Positions 1 through 5,605 of a DNA stretch of 9,168 nucleotides are shown piece after piece. The translations under genes were made by a program, and so were the position numbers. Each line of letters starts with the position of its first letter. Position 1 is the stretch's first letter. The notes under the pieces were generated by a model. That model did not search any database and was not told where the DNA came from. It saw only the letters and a program-made list of their open reading frames with translations. Source of the DNA: CAZSVP01 sp964637185 (GTDB lineage Bacteria > Patescibacteriota > Saccharimonadia > CAILAD01 > BJGX01). The stretch lies in NCBI GenBank assembly GCA_964637185.1, contig CAZWVB010000018.1, positions 1 through 9,168 of the forward strand. Reading direction: 5' to 3'.

Positions 1-732
1 CTTGATAGTTACCGGTCCAGTTATGGTCTCTACTTCTATCTCGCCACCAAGAGCCGCTGTTACCATATCAATTTCGATCTCAGAAATAATATTGGCACCT
101 TCGCGATGAAAACGTCGGTCTGGTCTAACTTGGACACGGACATACAAATCTCCTCGTGATCCGTCTTGACCGATCTCTCCCTTGCCGGCCAGCTTGACAG
201 CCTGTCCATCGTCTATGCCGGCAGGAATTTTGACCTTGACTGCCTCTTGCTTACGCTCGCCTGATTTGTGGTCAGCCACTCGCAAGCTGAGCTCTTTGGT
301 GGTTCCCGCAATCGCTTCTGCAAAATCAATTGATACGACTACCTCGATGTCGCGAGCGCGCCCTCGCCCACCATTGAAAAATACCTCAAATATGTCATTG
401 AGACCACCAAATCCCTGTCCACCAAAATCAAATTGTACACCATCAAACCCTTGGGCACCGCCGAAGCCAGCGCCAAATGGGTTGCCGCCCATACCTTGGT
501 CGCCAAAGCCAGCATTACCAGCGCCAGCTGCATGGCCAAATTGGTCATAAGCCTGACGTTTGCTGTCGTCACTGAGCACTTCGTAGGCCTCATTGACCTC
601 TTTGAATGCCGCTTCATCACCACCCTTGTCAGGATGGTGTTCGACAGCTTTTTTGCGGAAAGCCTTCTTGATATCGTCTTTGGAGGCAGATTTTTCTACC
701 CCCAAAACCTCGTAATAATCACGCTGGCTCAT
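1..732 (-). CDS. dnaJ: DnaJ-family J-domain co-chaperone without zinc finger (3' end cut by window)
   Basis: J-domain co-chaperone that would deliver clients to DnaK and stimulate its ATPase in the cytoplasm. I translated 244 codons, open to the window edge. Residues 1-65 are a J domain with the HPD motif at 33-35. Residues 66-127 are a Gly/Phe-rich linker. A substrate-binding beta domain starts near 128 and includes KIPAGIDDGQ near 168. The usual four CxxCxGxG repeats are absent: only about 20 residues lie between the strand ending near 151 and the IPAG motif, and there is no cysteine in the visible part. That makes it a type II (CbpA/DnaJB-like) J protein, although its place after dnaK is that of classical dnaJ. 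The ATG at 732 overlaps the TGA of the NYN gene (ATGA) and has no good Shine-Dalgarno, so translation is probably coupled. The second beta domain and C-terminus lie outside the window. Confidence 0.95.
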   Translation of the reverse strand, partial: MSQRDYYEVLGVEKSASKDDIKKAFRKKAVEHHPDKGGDEAAFKEVNEAYEVLSDDSKRQAYDQFGHAAGAGNAGFGDQGMGGNPFGAGFGGAQGFDGVQFDFGGQGFGGLNDIFEVFFNGGRGRARDIEVVVSIDFAEAIAGTTKELSLRVADHKSGERKQEAVKVKIPAGIDDGQAVKLAGKGEIGQDGSRGDLYVRVQVRPDRRFHREGANIISEIEIDMVTAALGGEIEVETITGPVTIK

Positions 733-1331
733 TGATTGGCTCGCTCGTAGCTAGCTACGATATCGTCCTTGGTATAAGTAATGGTATTATCAACATGTGC
801 GGCAATAGCTTTATTGAGATTGCCGCGCATTCCTACGTAAGTAACTTTGTGGCCTCTCTTTTTTACTATTCTTATGGCCGGAATCACATCGGAGTCATTG
901 CTGACTATCACGAAGTGTAAATGATCATTTTCGTAGGCGGCTTGAACCATGTCGACAGCTATTCGTACATCCACACCCTTTTCTTGAAAAATCACATTCT
1001 CACCACGCTTACGGGCTTTAAGATTGCCTGCCGTCACAAACTCAATCTTTTGCTTGGCAAGCCATTTGTCCCAATCTTCGCGATGTTTGATCATTCCAAG
1101 CGAAGCTTCATGGGCCTCTTCGCCCAAATCCTCTACCTCATGTAGCTTGGTACCATAGTAGCGAACATTGATCGGCCGCACGTCGTCAGCTACAGCCTTG
1201 GCAAACAATGAGATAATATCTATTTGGCGCATCTCAGCCCGTTCACTAACAACTTTCTTGCGTACCAATACATCGACCAGCTGATAAACTAGGTTTTCGC
1301 CATCGATGTAGATATTGGCTGGGGTTTTCAT
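729..1331 (-). CDS. NYN-domain (LabA/DUF88-like, PIN-fold) putative ribonuclease
   Basis: A 200-residue protein that is a single NYN domain, a PIN-like nuclease fold whose characterised members are metal-dependent RNases. The expected acidic residues are visible: D10 in YIDGEN near the N-terminus, D121 and D127 in EKGVDVRIAVDM, and D146 and D148 in SNDSDV. A glycine-bearing strand pair follows (HKVTYVG, 161-167). There is no signal peptide or membrane segment, so it should be cytoplasmic. It lies between dnaK and dnaJ and its TGA overlaps the dnaJ ATG, so the two are probably co-translated. There is no Shine-Dalgarno at the ATG; an extended -10 box ends 9 bases upstream, suggesting a leaderless transcript that also carries dnaJ. 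The family call is firm, the RNase activity is inferred from the fold, and the target is unknown. A link to RNA turnover under heat stress is only a guess. Confidence 0.88.
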   Translation of the reverse strand: MKTPANIYIDGENLVYQLVDVLVRKKVVSERAEMRQIDIISLFAKAVADDVRPINVRYYGTKLHEVEDLGEEAHEASLGMIKHREDWDKWLAKQKIEFVTAGNLKARKRGENVIFQEKGVDVRIAVDMVQAAYENDHLHFVIVSNDSDVIPAIRIVKKRGHKVTYVGMRGNLNKAIAAHVDNTITYTKDDIVASYERANQ

Positions 1332-1340
1332 AGCGTTTTT

Positions 1341-1349
1341 ATTATCTCA
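1341..1349 (-). promoter_or_regulatory. Putative extended -10 promoter for the NYN gene and dnaJ
   Basis: Read on the minus strand this is TGAGATAAT: the TGn extension followed by GATAAT, which matches TATAAT at five of six positions. It ends exactly 9 bases before the ATG, so transcription would begin only about 1-3 bases before the start codon. No convincing -35 is visible (the best hexamer, CGAACA at 16-bp spacing, matches three of six). The call rests on the identical spacing at two other genes in the window and on the missing Shine-Dalgarno. Confidence 0.5.
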
Positions 1350-1390
1350 TGACTACCGGCATTGTTCGAGCGAAGCCAAGACCATTACTA

Positions 1391-1413
1391 GTCTGTAGCT
1401 CCGCTCTACAAAC
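1391..1413 (-). other. Stem-loop just after dnaK
   Basis: On the minus strand the arms GTTTGTAG and CTACAGAC form an 8-bp stem (one G-U pair) around a 7-base loop, starting 5 bases after the dnaK stop. No U-run follows, so it is not a standard intrinsic terminator. It could shield the 3' end of a dnaK-ending mRNA or mark a processing site between dnaK and the NYN gene. The rest of the gap (1332-1390) holds the proposed NYN promoter and nothing else I recognise. Confidence 0.4.
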
Positions 1414-1418
1414 ATATT

Positions 1419-3338
1419 CTATTTGTCTTCTTTCTTGTCGACTACTTCGCCCTCTTCGGCTTGCTCGGTTTTGTCTTCATCTGCTTTTGAATTGTCCTTG
1501 GCTTTGTCGGCTTTGTCGCTTTCGCCTTCGGCCTTGTCAGCAGCGGCATACATAGCTTCGCCGACTTTTTGCAGCTTGGTGCTCAGATCATCACTAAGCC
1601 TCTTGATCTCCTCGGCATCTTCGCTGTCGAGTTTGTCTTTGAGAGCCTTGCTGGCCTCTTCCACAGCTTTCTTATCGTCTTCACTCACCTTATCACCTGC
1701 ATCTTTGATAGTCTTCTCTGCGGTATAGATGAGAGTATCGGCTTGGTTACGGGCTTCGACTTGCTCTTTCTTCTTCTTGTCCTCGTCAGCATGTGACTCG
1801 GCATCTTGTTGCATTTTCTTGATGTCTTCGTCGCTGAGATTACCGCCACCAGTAATGGTAATTTTCTGTTCCTTGCCGGTACCTTTGTCTTTGGCACTGA
1901 CATTGACGATACCATTGGCATCGATATTGAAGCTTACCTCGATCTGCGGCACACCACGAGGAGCAGGTGGAATTCCATCCAGCACAAAACGGCCAAGTGA
2001 TTTGTTGTCGGCGGCCATCTCGCGCTCACCTTGGAGTACATTGATCTCTACACTGGGTTGGTTGTCAGCGGCCGTGCTAAACACCTGGCTCTTGCTAGTA
2101 GGTATAGTGGTATTGCGTTCGATCAATTTGGTACTCACGCCACCTAGCGTTTCCAGCCCTAGGCTGAGCGGAGTTACATCTAGTAGCAATACGTCTTTGA
2201 CATCCCCACCTAGTACACCGCCTTGGATAGCAGCACCGATAGCTACTACTTCGTCAGGGTTTACTCCTTGCAGTGGCTTTTTGCCAAAGAATTCTTCGAC
2301 CTTCTTCTGTACCAATGGCATACGTGTCATACCACCCACCAAGATCACTTCGTTGATATCTTCTTTTTTCACGCCTGCATCTTTGAGAGCAGCTTCGCAT
2401 GGCTTAAGAGTTTTCTCTACTAGTTCTAGTACCAGTTTTTCGAAATCAGCGCGGCTGAGTGTCATATCCATGTGCTTGGGTCCACTGGCATCGGCGGTAA
2501 CAAATGGAATATTTACGCTAGTTTCGTTGGTAGTACTAAGCTCAATTTTGGCTTTTTCAGCCGCCTCTTTGAGGCGCTGCATAGCGGCCTTATCAGTCTT
2601 AAGATCTATTCCCTGGTCTTTCTTGAACTCATCGATCAAGTGGTTGATCAGCACTACATCAAAGTCATCACCACCGAGGTGTGTATCACCATTGGTGCTT
2701 TTGACTTCAAACACACCGTCGCCAAGCTCGAGTACTGACACGTCAAATGTACCACCTCCGAGATCGTAGACCACTACTTTTTCTTCCTTGTTCTTCTCAA
2801 GACCATAGGCTAGAGCAGCGGCAGTTGGCTCGTTGATAATGCGTTTGACCTCTAGACCGGCAATCTTACCGGCATCTTTGGTAGCTTGGCGTTGAGCATC
2901 GTTGAAATAGGCTGGCACAGTGATCACTGCTTCGGTGACCGGCTGACCCAGAAACTTCTCGGCGTCGGCTTTGAGCTTGCCGAGTATCATAGCACTGACT
3001 TCTTCGGCTGTATATTCTTTGTCACCCATCTTCACTTTGACATGACCATCGGCTTTGACTATTTGATATGGCATGAGATCAATATCACGCTTTACTTCTG
3101 GGTCATCAATGGTACGACCTATCAGGCGTTTGACAGAAAAAATAGTATTATCAGGGTTGATTACGGCTTGTCGCTTGGCAGACTGACCAACCAAACGCTC
3201 GCCGTTTTTGTTGACAGCCACAATAGATGGTGTAGTACGACCACCTTCGGCGTTGGCGATTATAGTAGCCTCACCGCCTTCCATCACGGCCATAGCTGAG
3301 TTGGTCGTACCTAGATCAATTCCAATTATCTTACTCAT
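1419..3338 (-). CDS. dnaK: Chaperone protein DnaK (Hsp70)
   Basis: ATP-dependent Hsp70 chaperone that binds exposed hydrophobic peptide segments, working with DnaJ and GrpE. At 639 residues it is full length (E. coli 638). All family signatures are present: IDLGTTNS at 7-14, the phosphate-binding DLGGGTFDVS block, VILVGGMTRMP, the DVTPLSLGLETLGG linker and substrate-domain start, then an alpha-helical lid. The C-terminal tail is rich in Lys, Asp and Glu and ends in KEDK without a canonical EEVD. Residues after SVKRLIGR contain the roughly 24-residue quadrant segment (TIDDPEVKRDIDLMPYQI and following) found in Gram-negative-type DnaK and missing from Firmicutes DnaK. The start is set by the N-terminal motif and by AAGGAG at 3346-3351, 7 bases upstream. 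It lies 20 bases after grpE in the CIRCE-controlled operon. Confidence 0.99.
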   Translation of the reverse strand: MSKIIGIDLGTTNSAMAVMEGGEATIIANAEGGRTTPSIVAVNKNGERLVGQSAKRQAVINPDNTIFSVKRLIGRTIDDPEVKRDIDLMPYQIVKADGHVKVKMGDKEYTAEEVSAMILGKLKADAEKFLGQPVTEAVITVPAYFNDAQRQATKDAGKIAGLEVKRIINEPTAAALAYGLEKNKEEKVVVYDLGGGTFDVSVLELGDGVFEVKSTNGDTHLGGDDFDVVLINHLIDEFKKDQGIDLKTDKAAMQRLKEAAEKAKIELSTTNETSVNIPFVTADASGPKHMDMTLSRADFEKLVLELVEKTLKPCEAALKDAGVKKEDINEVILVGGMTRMPLVQKKVEEFFGKKPLQGVNPDEVVAIGAAIQGGVLGGDVKDVLLLDVTPLSLGLETLGGVSTKLIERNTTIPTSKSQVFSTAADNQPSVEINVLQGEREMAADNKSLGRFVLDGIPPAPRGVPQIEVSFNIDANGIVNVSAKDKGTGKEQKITITGGGNLSDEDIKKMQQDAESHADEDKKKKEQVEARNQADTLIYTAEKTIKDAGDKVSEDDKKAVEEASKALKDKLDSEDAEEIKRLSDDLSTKLQKVGEAMYAAADKAEGESDKADKAKDNSKADEDKTEQAEEGEVVDKKEDK

Positions 3339-3345
3339 ATTATTT

Positions 3346-3351
3346 CTCCTT
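3346..3351 (-). promoter_or_regulatory. Strong Shine-Dalgarno of dnaK
   Basis: AAGGAG on the minus strand, 7 bases before the dnaK ATG, in the short grpE-dnaK gap. It is one of the few clear ribosome binding sites in the window and fits dnaK being the most heavily translated gene of the operon. Confidence 0.85.
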
Positions 3352-3358
3352 ATTAAAC

Positions 3359-3871
3359 TTATTCTTTTTTGTTGCCTTGACTAACTTTGACTCTAGCGTG
3401 GCGTACAATCTTGTCTCCAATTTGATAGCCAGGTGCCAGTACCTCAGTAATTGTTCCTTCTGGCTTGTCAGAGTCGACATACTCCACTGCTTCATCTCTA
3501 TTGTGGTCAAATTTGTCACCAAGTGGATTGAGTTTATGCACGTCGAGCTCTTCGAGCTTACCGCTCAACTGACTGCCGATATACTGCATGCCACGTGCCC
3601 ATGCGTCTTGTTCAAGAGCTTTCGGTAAATGGCTAGCCGCCAATTCCAAATTATCCAAAATTGGCAACAGCTCTGCTAGAATGGATTCTTTGGCACTACT
3701 CATTAGCTCTGTGCTTTCGACACCTACTCTCTTCTTGTAATTTTCAAACTCAGCCTGAAGCCGTTGTAAATGGACAGTCAACTCTCCAATCTGCTGCTCA
3801 TAATCAGCTATAGTTCGCTGGCTGGCAGATGGATTTGGCTTCTTAGCTGGCTTTGGCTTGTCTGGCTTCAT
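3359..3871 (-). CDS. grpE: Nucleotide exchange factor GrpE
   Basis: Releases ADP from DnaK and so resets the chaperone cycle; acts as a homodimer in the cytoplasm. The 170-residue protein has a Lys/Pro-rich N-terminus (1-15) and a long helix of coiled-coil type (about 20-60, including AEFENYKKRV). A four-helix-bundle region follows with LLPILDNLELA (68-78). The C-terminal beta wing carries the family pattern FDHNRDEAV (121-129) and GTITEVLAPGY with DKIVRHARVKVS. Length is normal for short GrpE proteins. The ATG is preceded by GTGAGG (3879-3884), 7 bases upstream and inside the end of hrcA. Only two bases separate it from the hrcA stop, so it is co-transcribed and probably translationally linked with hrcA. 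Confidence 0.98.
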   Translation of the reverse strand: MKPDKPKPAKKPNPSASQRTIADYEQQIGELTVHLQRLQAEFENYKKRVGVESTELMSSAKESILAELLPILDNLELAASHLPKALEQDAWARGMQYIGSQLSGKLEELDVHKLNPLGDKFDHNRDEAVEYVDSDKPEGTITEVLAPGYQIGDKIVRHARVKVSQGNKKE

Positions 3872-3873
3872 AT

Positions 3874-4578
3874 CTAAACCTCACTAAACACTTCTTCAAG
3901 AGCCCGAGATGTAGTCTCAACTAGATTCATTACCTTGTCGTAGCTCTGCCTTGTAGGGCCCACTATTCCTATATAGCTATGTTGGCTATATGGTGATGCA
4001 AATCGGTTGACCACCATGGTGAGCCCACTTGTCTCTACTACTGGGTTCTCGCGCCCTATATACACTTGCAGACTCTCGAGCTTGCTCTCAAACAGCCACT
4101 GCTGCATAGCGTCTAGAAAGCGGGCCGCTTGGCTGGCTTCTATCTGTGCAGCAAACTCTGGTTGAGAAAACAGTTGGCTCATACCGTGGAAATAGACAGT
4201 ATCGCTGAGGGTAGCAAAAGCCATGTTGCCGGTGAGATCGCTCAAGGTCTCGGCGGCAATTTTGATAGCGCCGTCTGTCCGATCCTTGAGCGAATCTACC
4301 CGCTTGGCAATCGTCTGGAAACTACGCCCAGACGGGGAAGCTTGTCGTGTTGTTACGTTATTCACATAGAAGCGATAACCTTTGTCGGTAGGTACGCGTC
4401 CTGCCGAAACATGTGGCTGATGGATGTAGCCGGCCTCTTCTAGATGCGCCATCTCCGCCCTGATAGTGGCAGAAGAGAGCCCAAAAGTACGGGAAAGCTC
4501 CCGAGAGCTCACCGGCTCAGCCGAATCGGCATAGAGACGAACTATTTCTACTAAGATATCGCTTTGACGTTCTGTCAT
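3874..4578 (-). CDS. hrcA: Heat-inducible transcription repressor HrcA, internally shortened
   Basis: Repressor that binds CIRCE operators and shuts off hsp70 (and often groE) genes at normal temperature. Residues 1-73 are the winged-helix DNA-binding domain, with TERQSDIL at 2-9, SSRELSRTFGLSSATIRAEM (24-43) as recognition region and the signature SAGRVPTDKGYRFYV (58-72). The C-terminal part is also typical: HGMSQLFSQPEF (131-142), QVYIGREN (171-178) and GIVGPTRQSYDKVM (204-217). The protein has only 234 residues against about 340 usual. The missing block falls after LSDLTGNMAF (112-121), where much of the GAF-like core and the inserted dimerising domain should be. The reading frame is intact, so this looks like a compact version, not a pseudogene. 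First gene of the operon, with a perfect CIRCE upstream, implying autoregulation. The ATG lacks a clear Shine-Dalgarno, but the conserved N-terminus supports this start. Confidence 0.95.
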   Translation of the reverse strand: MTERQSDILVEIVRLYADSAEPVSSRELSRTFGLSSATIRAEMAHLEEAGYIHQPHVSAGRVPTDKGYRFYVNNVTTRQASPSGRSFQTIAKRVDSLKDRTDGAIKIAAETLSDLTGNMAFATLSDTVYFHGMSQLFSQPEFAAQIEASQAARFLDAMQQWLFESKLESLQVYIGRENPVVETSGLTMVVNRFASPYSQHSYIGIVGPTRQSYDKVMNLVETTSRALEEVFSEV

Positions 4579-4609
4579 GACAGTGGTCTTGTATAAACTC
4601 TGAGTTTGG

Positions 4610-4635
4610 CAGCCAGCACCGTAGAGTGCTAGCTG
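4610..4635 (-). promoter_or_regulatory. 5'-end stem-loop of the hrcA operon mRNA, with a CIRCE-like half-site
   Basis: On the minus strand CAGCTAGCAC and GTGCTGGCTG pair as a 10-bp stem (one G-U) around the loop TCTACG. Its 5' base falls at about +1 of the transcript predicted from the -10 box at 4641-4646. A terminal hairpin like this commonly protects mRNA from 5' decay. It also contains CTAGCACTC (4624-4632), matching eight of nine positions of a CIRCE half. In normal CIRCE spacing the partner (4606-4614) matches six of nine. It may therefore be a weak second operator or a decayed one. Confidence 0.6.
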
Positions 4636-4640
4636 TATCT

Positions 4641-4670
4641 AGTGTAACGAAATTAGCACTCTCATGTCAA
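4641..4670 (-). promoter_or_regulatory. Sigma70-type promoter of the hrcA-grpE-dnaK operon
   Basis: The minus strand has a perfect -35 TTGACA (4665-4670), an 18-base spacer, and TACACT (4641-4646), a four-of-six match to TATAAT. The predicted start is near 4634, giving a leader of about 56 bases before hrcA. The -35 box lies inside the CIRCE spacer and the right arm of CIRCE occupies the -35/-10 spacer, so bound HrcA would exclude RNA polymerase. AT-rich sequence at 4681-4698 upstream of -35 could act as an UP element. Confidence 0.75.
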
Positions 4671-4679
4671 GAGTGCTAA
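4653..4679. promoter_or_regulatory. CIRCE operator (HrcA binding site)
   Basis: Exact consensus TTAGCACTC-N9-GAGTGCTAA, with no mismatch in either nine-base arm. The dyad extends to 11 bp per arm around a 7-base loop (4652-4680). It stands upstream of hrcA itself and overlaps the promoter, as expected for a negatively autoregulated class I heat-shock operon. Confidence 0.98.
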
Positions 4680-4698
4680 TGAAGGTTTTGTTAATATT

Positions 4699-5319
4699 TT
4701 ACTGAACTGCGGCACCACAAGTAACAGTACTAACCTTCCAGTTGTTGTCAACATTGGTAATAGTCTGGTTGATAGTCTGTTTGTTGGTGCCAGTCAAAGT
4801 CATATTGGAGGTAACTGTTTTGTCAGTCGCGCTAGGAATAGTATAGACATAGCTCTGTGGTTTCGTAACCGAGCAGAAAAGATTGACCTTGCCTGATTTG
4901 AGCGAGGCGCCTAACTCGGTAGTCACCAAATTTTTACTAACTGATTCATCTGCCATAGCTGCCTTGTCCGTACCTTTGTCAGTACCGGCGATCCACAGGT
5001 CATACAATGCCTTAAGATTGTTGCCAGCCGCAACAGCTGGTGTCTGATTGGCAGTGTCAACTTGTTTTTGCAATGTAGTGACTTGTACATTGAGCTGGTC
5101 GATCTGCACCTGATGCTGTGACTTTTCATCTTGTAGCTTCTTATTCATGTAGTACCAAGTGCCAGCTACGGACAATGCAACTAGCGCTATTACTAATAGT
5201 ACTACTAGTACTGTCTTGCCCCCGCTACGTTTGGGCAGCTGCATAGTGTTGGGTGAGCTGACATCGATTGGTTCTGGTGTTGGTACTGTGTTTGGTTGTT
5301 GTGTTCCTTGTGGTGGCAT
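4699..5319 (-). CDS. Unknown single-pass membrane protein with coiled coil and exported C-terminal domain
   Basis: Function not recognised. The 206-residue protein has a Pro/Gln/Thr-rich cytoplasmic N-terminus (1-29) and a basic KRSGGK stop-transfer flank (30-35). One membrane helix spans about 36-57. A coiled coil with KLQDEKSQHQVQIDQLNVQV (61-80) and following heptads runs to about 90. An Ala/Asn linker leads to a domain of about 105 residues that should lie outside the membrane. That domain is rich in Thr and Asn and has two cysteines (C149, C201) that could form a disulfide; its alternating pattern at the end suggests beta strands. Positive charge before the helix favours N-in topology. 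A strong Shine-Dalgarno (AGGAGG, 5325-5330) sits 5 bases before the ATG. It follows the 81-residue membrane gene by 19 bases and is probably co-transcribed with it. A surface anchor or adhesion role is possible but unproven. Confidence 0.85.
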   Translation of the reverse strand: MPPQGTQQPNTVPTPEPIDVSSPNTMQLPKRSGGKTVLVVLLVIALVALSVAGTWYYMNKKLQDEKSQHQVQIDQLNVQVTTLQKQVDTANQTPAVAAGNNLKALYDLWIAGTDKGTDKAAMADESVSKNLVTTELGASLKSGKVNLFCSVTKPQSYVYTIPSATDKTVTSNMTLTGTNKQTINQTITNVDNNWKVSTVTCGAAVQ

Positions 5320-5324
5320 AGTTC

Positions 5325-5330
5325 CCTCCT
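5325..5330 (-). promoter_or_regulatory. Strong Shine-Dalgarno of the 206-residue membrane protein
   Basis: AGGAGG on the minus strand, 5 bases before the ATG at 5319. It fixes the start and contrasts with the missing Shine-Dalgarno of the preceding gene in the same unit. Confidence 0.85.
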
Positions 5331-5338
5331 ATTACCTA

Positions 5339-5584
5339 TTATTGATAGTCGTTGAACAAATCTTCTGACTGGACATCCTCGTATTGTTGTAACCGTTGTA
5401 TCGCCTGATTGCGCTCATTTTGGAGTTTTTGCAGATCTGACTGATACTTGGCCGAACGTAAAAAGTAGACTGACCAGCCGACAATAGCCAGGGCAGCCAA
5501 AACGGTGATGAGCACCCACATATACATGAGGTGTTGCCTTGGCTGATCCTTGCTAATAGGGGTTTTTTCTACCTTGCGAGGCAT
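5339..5584 (-). CDS. Small single-pass membrane protein with coiled coil, unknown function
   Basis: An 81-residue protein I cannot name. A basic N-terminus (1-19) leads into one hydrophobic helix (about 20-42, starting MYMWVLITVLAAL). A short amphipathic coiled coil (about 47-70, with LQKLQNERNQAIQRLQQ) and an acidic tail follow. Topology should be N-in with the coil outside. The layout resembles FtsL/FtsB/DivIC-type division proteins, but I see no diagnostic motif, so this is only an alternative. It shares helix-plus-coil architecture with the next gene downstream, 19 bases away, and the two probably form one unit. The ATG has no Shine-Dalgarno; an extended -10 box ends 9 bases before it, so a leaderless mRNA is likely. 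Reality as a gene is supported by the coherent protein features and by its exact fit between lepA and the downstream gene. Confidence 0.8.
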   Translation of the reverse strand: MPRKVEKTPISKDQPRQHLMYMWVLITVLAALAIVGWSVYFLRSAKYQSDLQKLQNERNQAIQRLQQYEDVQSEDLFNDYQ

Positions 5585-5593
5585 TTGATCTAT

Positions 5594-5602
5594 ATTATAC
5601 CA
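5594..5602 (-). promoter_or_regulatory. Extended -10 promoter of the two-gene membrane protein unit
   Basis: TGGTATAAT on the minus strand: a perfect TATAAT with the TG extension, 3 bases after the lepA stop and exactly 9 bases before the ATG at 5584. The hexamer 17 bases upstream (TGCAGA) matches TTGACA at only three positions, which an extended -10 tolerates. The transcript would start about 1-3 bases before the ATG. Confidence 0.65.
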
Positions 5603-5605
5603 TCT

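Noticed and set aside
339..623. Minus-strand open frame of 94 codons overlapping dnaJ in another frame
   Set aside because: The dnaJ frame through this stretch encodes the J domain and Gly/Phe linker without interruption; the alternative frame shows no motif.
1729..2769. Long plus-strand open frame of 346 codons opposite dnaK
   Set aside because: It is antisense to a certain dnaK, its Ser/Pro/Thr-rich translation resembles no protein family, and long antisense frames opposite dnaK are a well-known artefact. The other plus-strand frames are shadows for the same reasons.
4595..4607. Palindrome AAACTC-T-GAGTTT in the hrcA leader as an operator
   Set aside because: A single six-base dyad in AT-rich leader DNA is too short to separate from chance, and it matches no known site.
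4652..4680. CIRCE dyad as an intrinsic terminator for the 206-residue gene
   Set aside because: The 11-bp stem is strong, but only TTCGTT follows on the transcript and the exact consensus makes an operator the clear primary role. A side effect on termination cannot be excluded.
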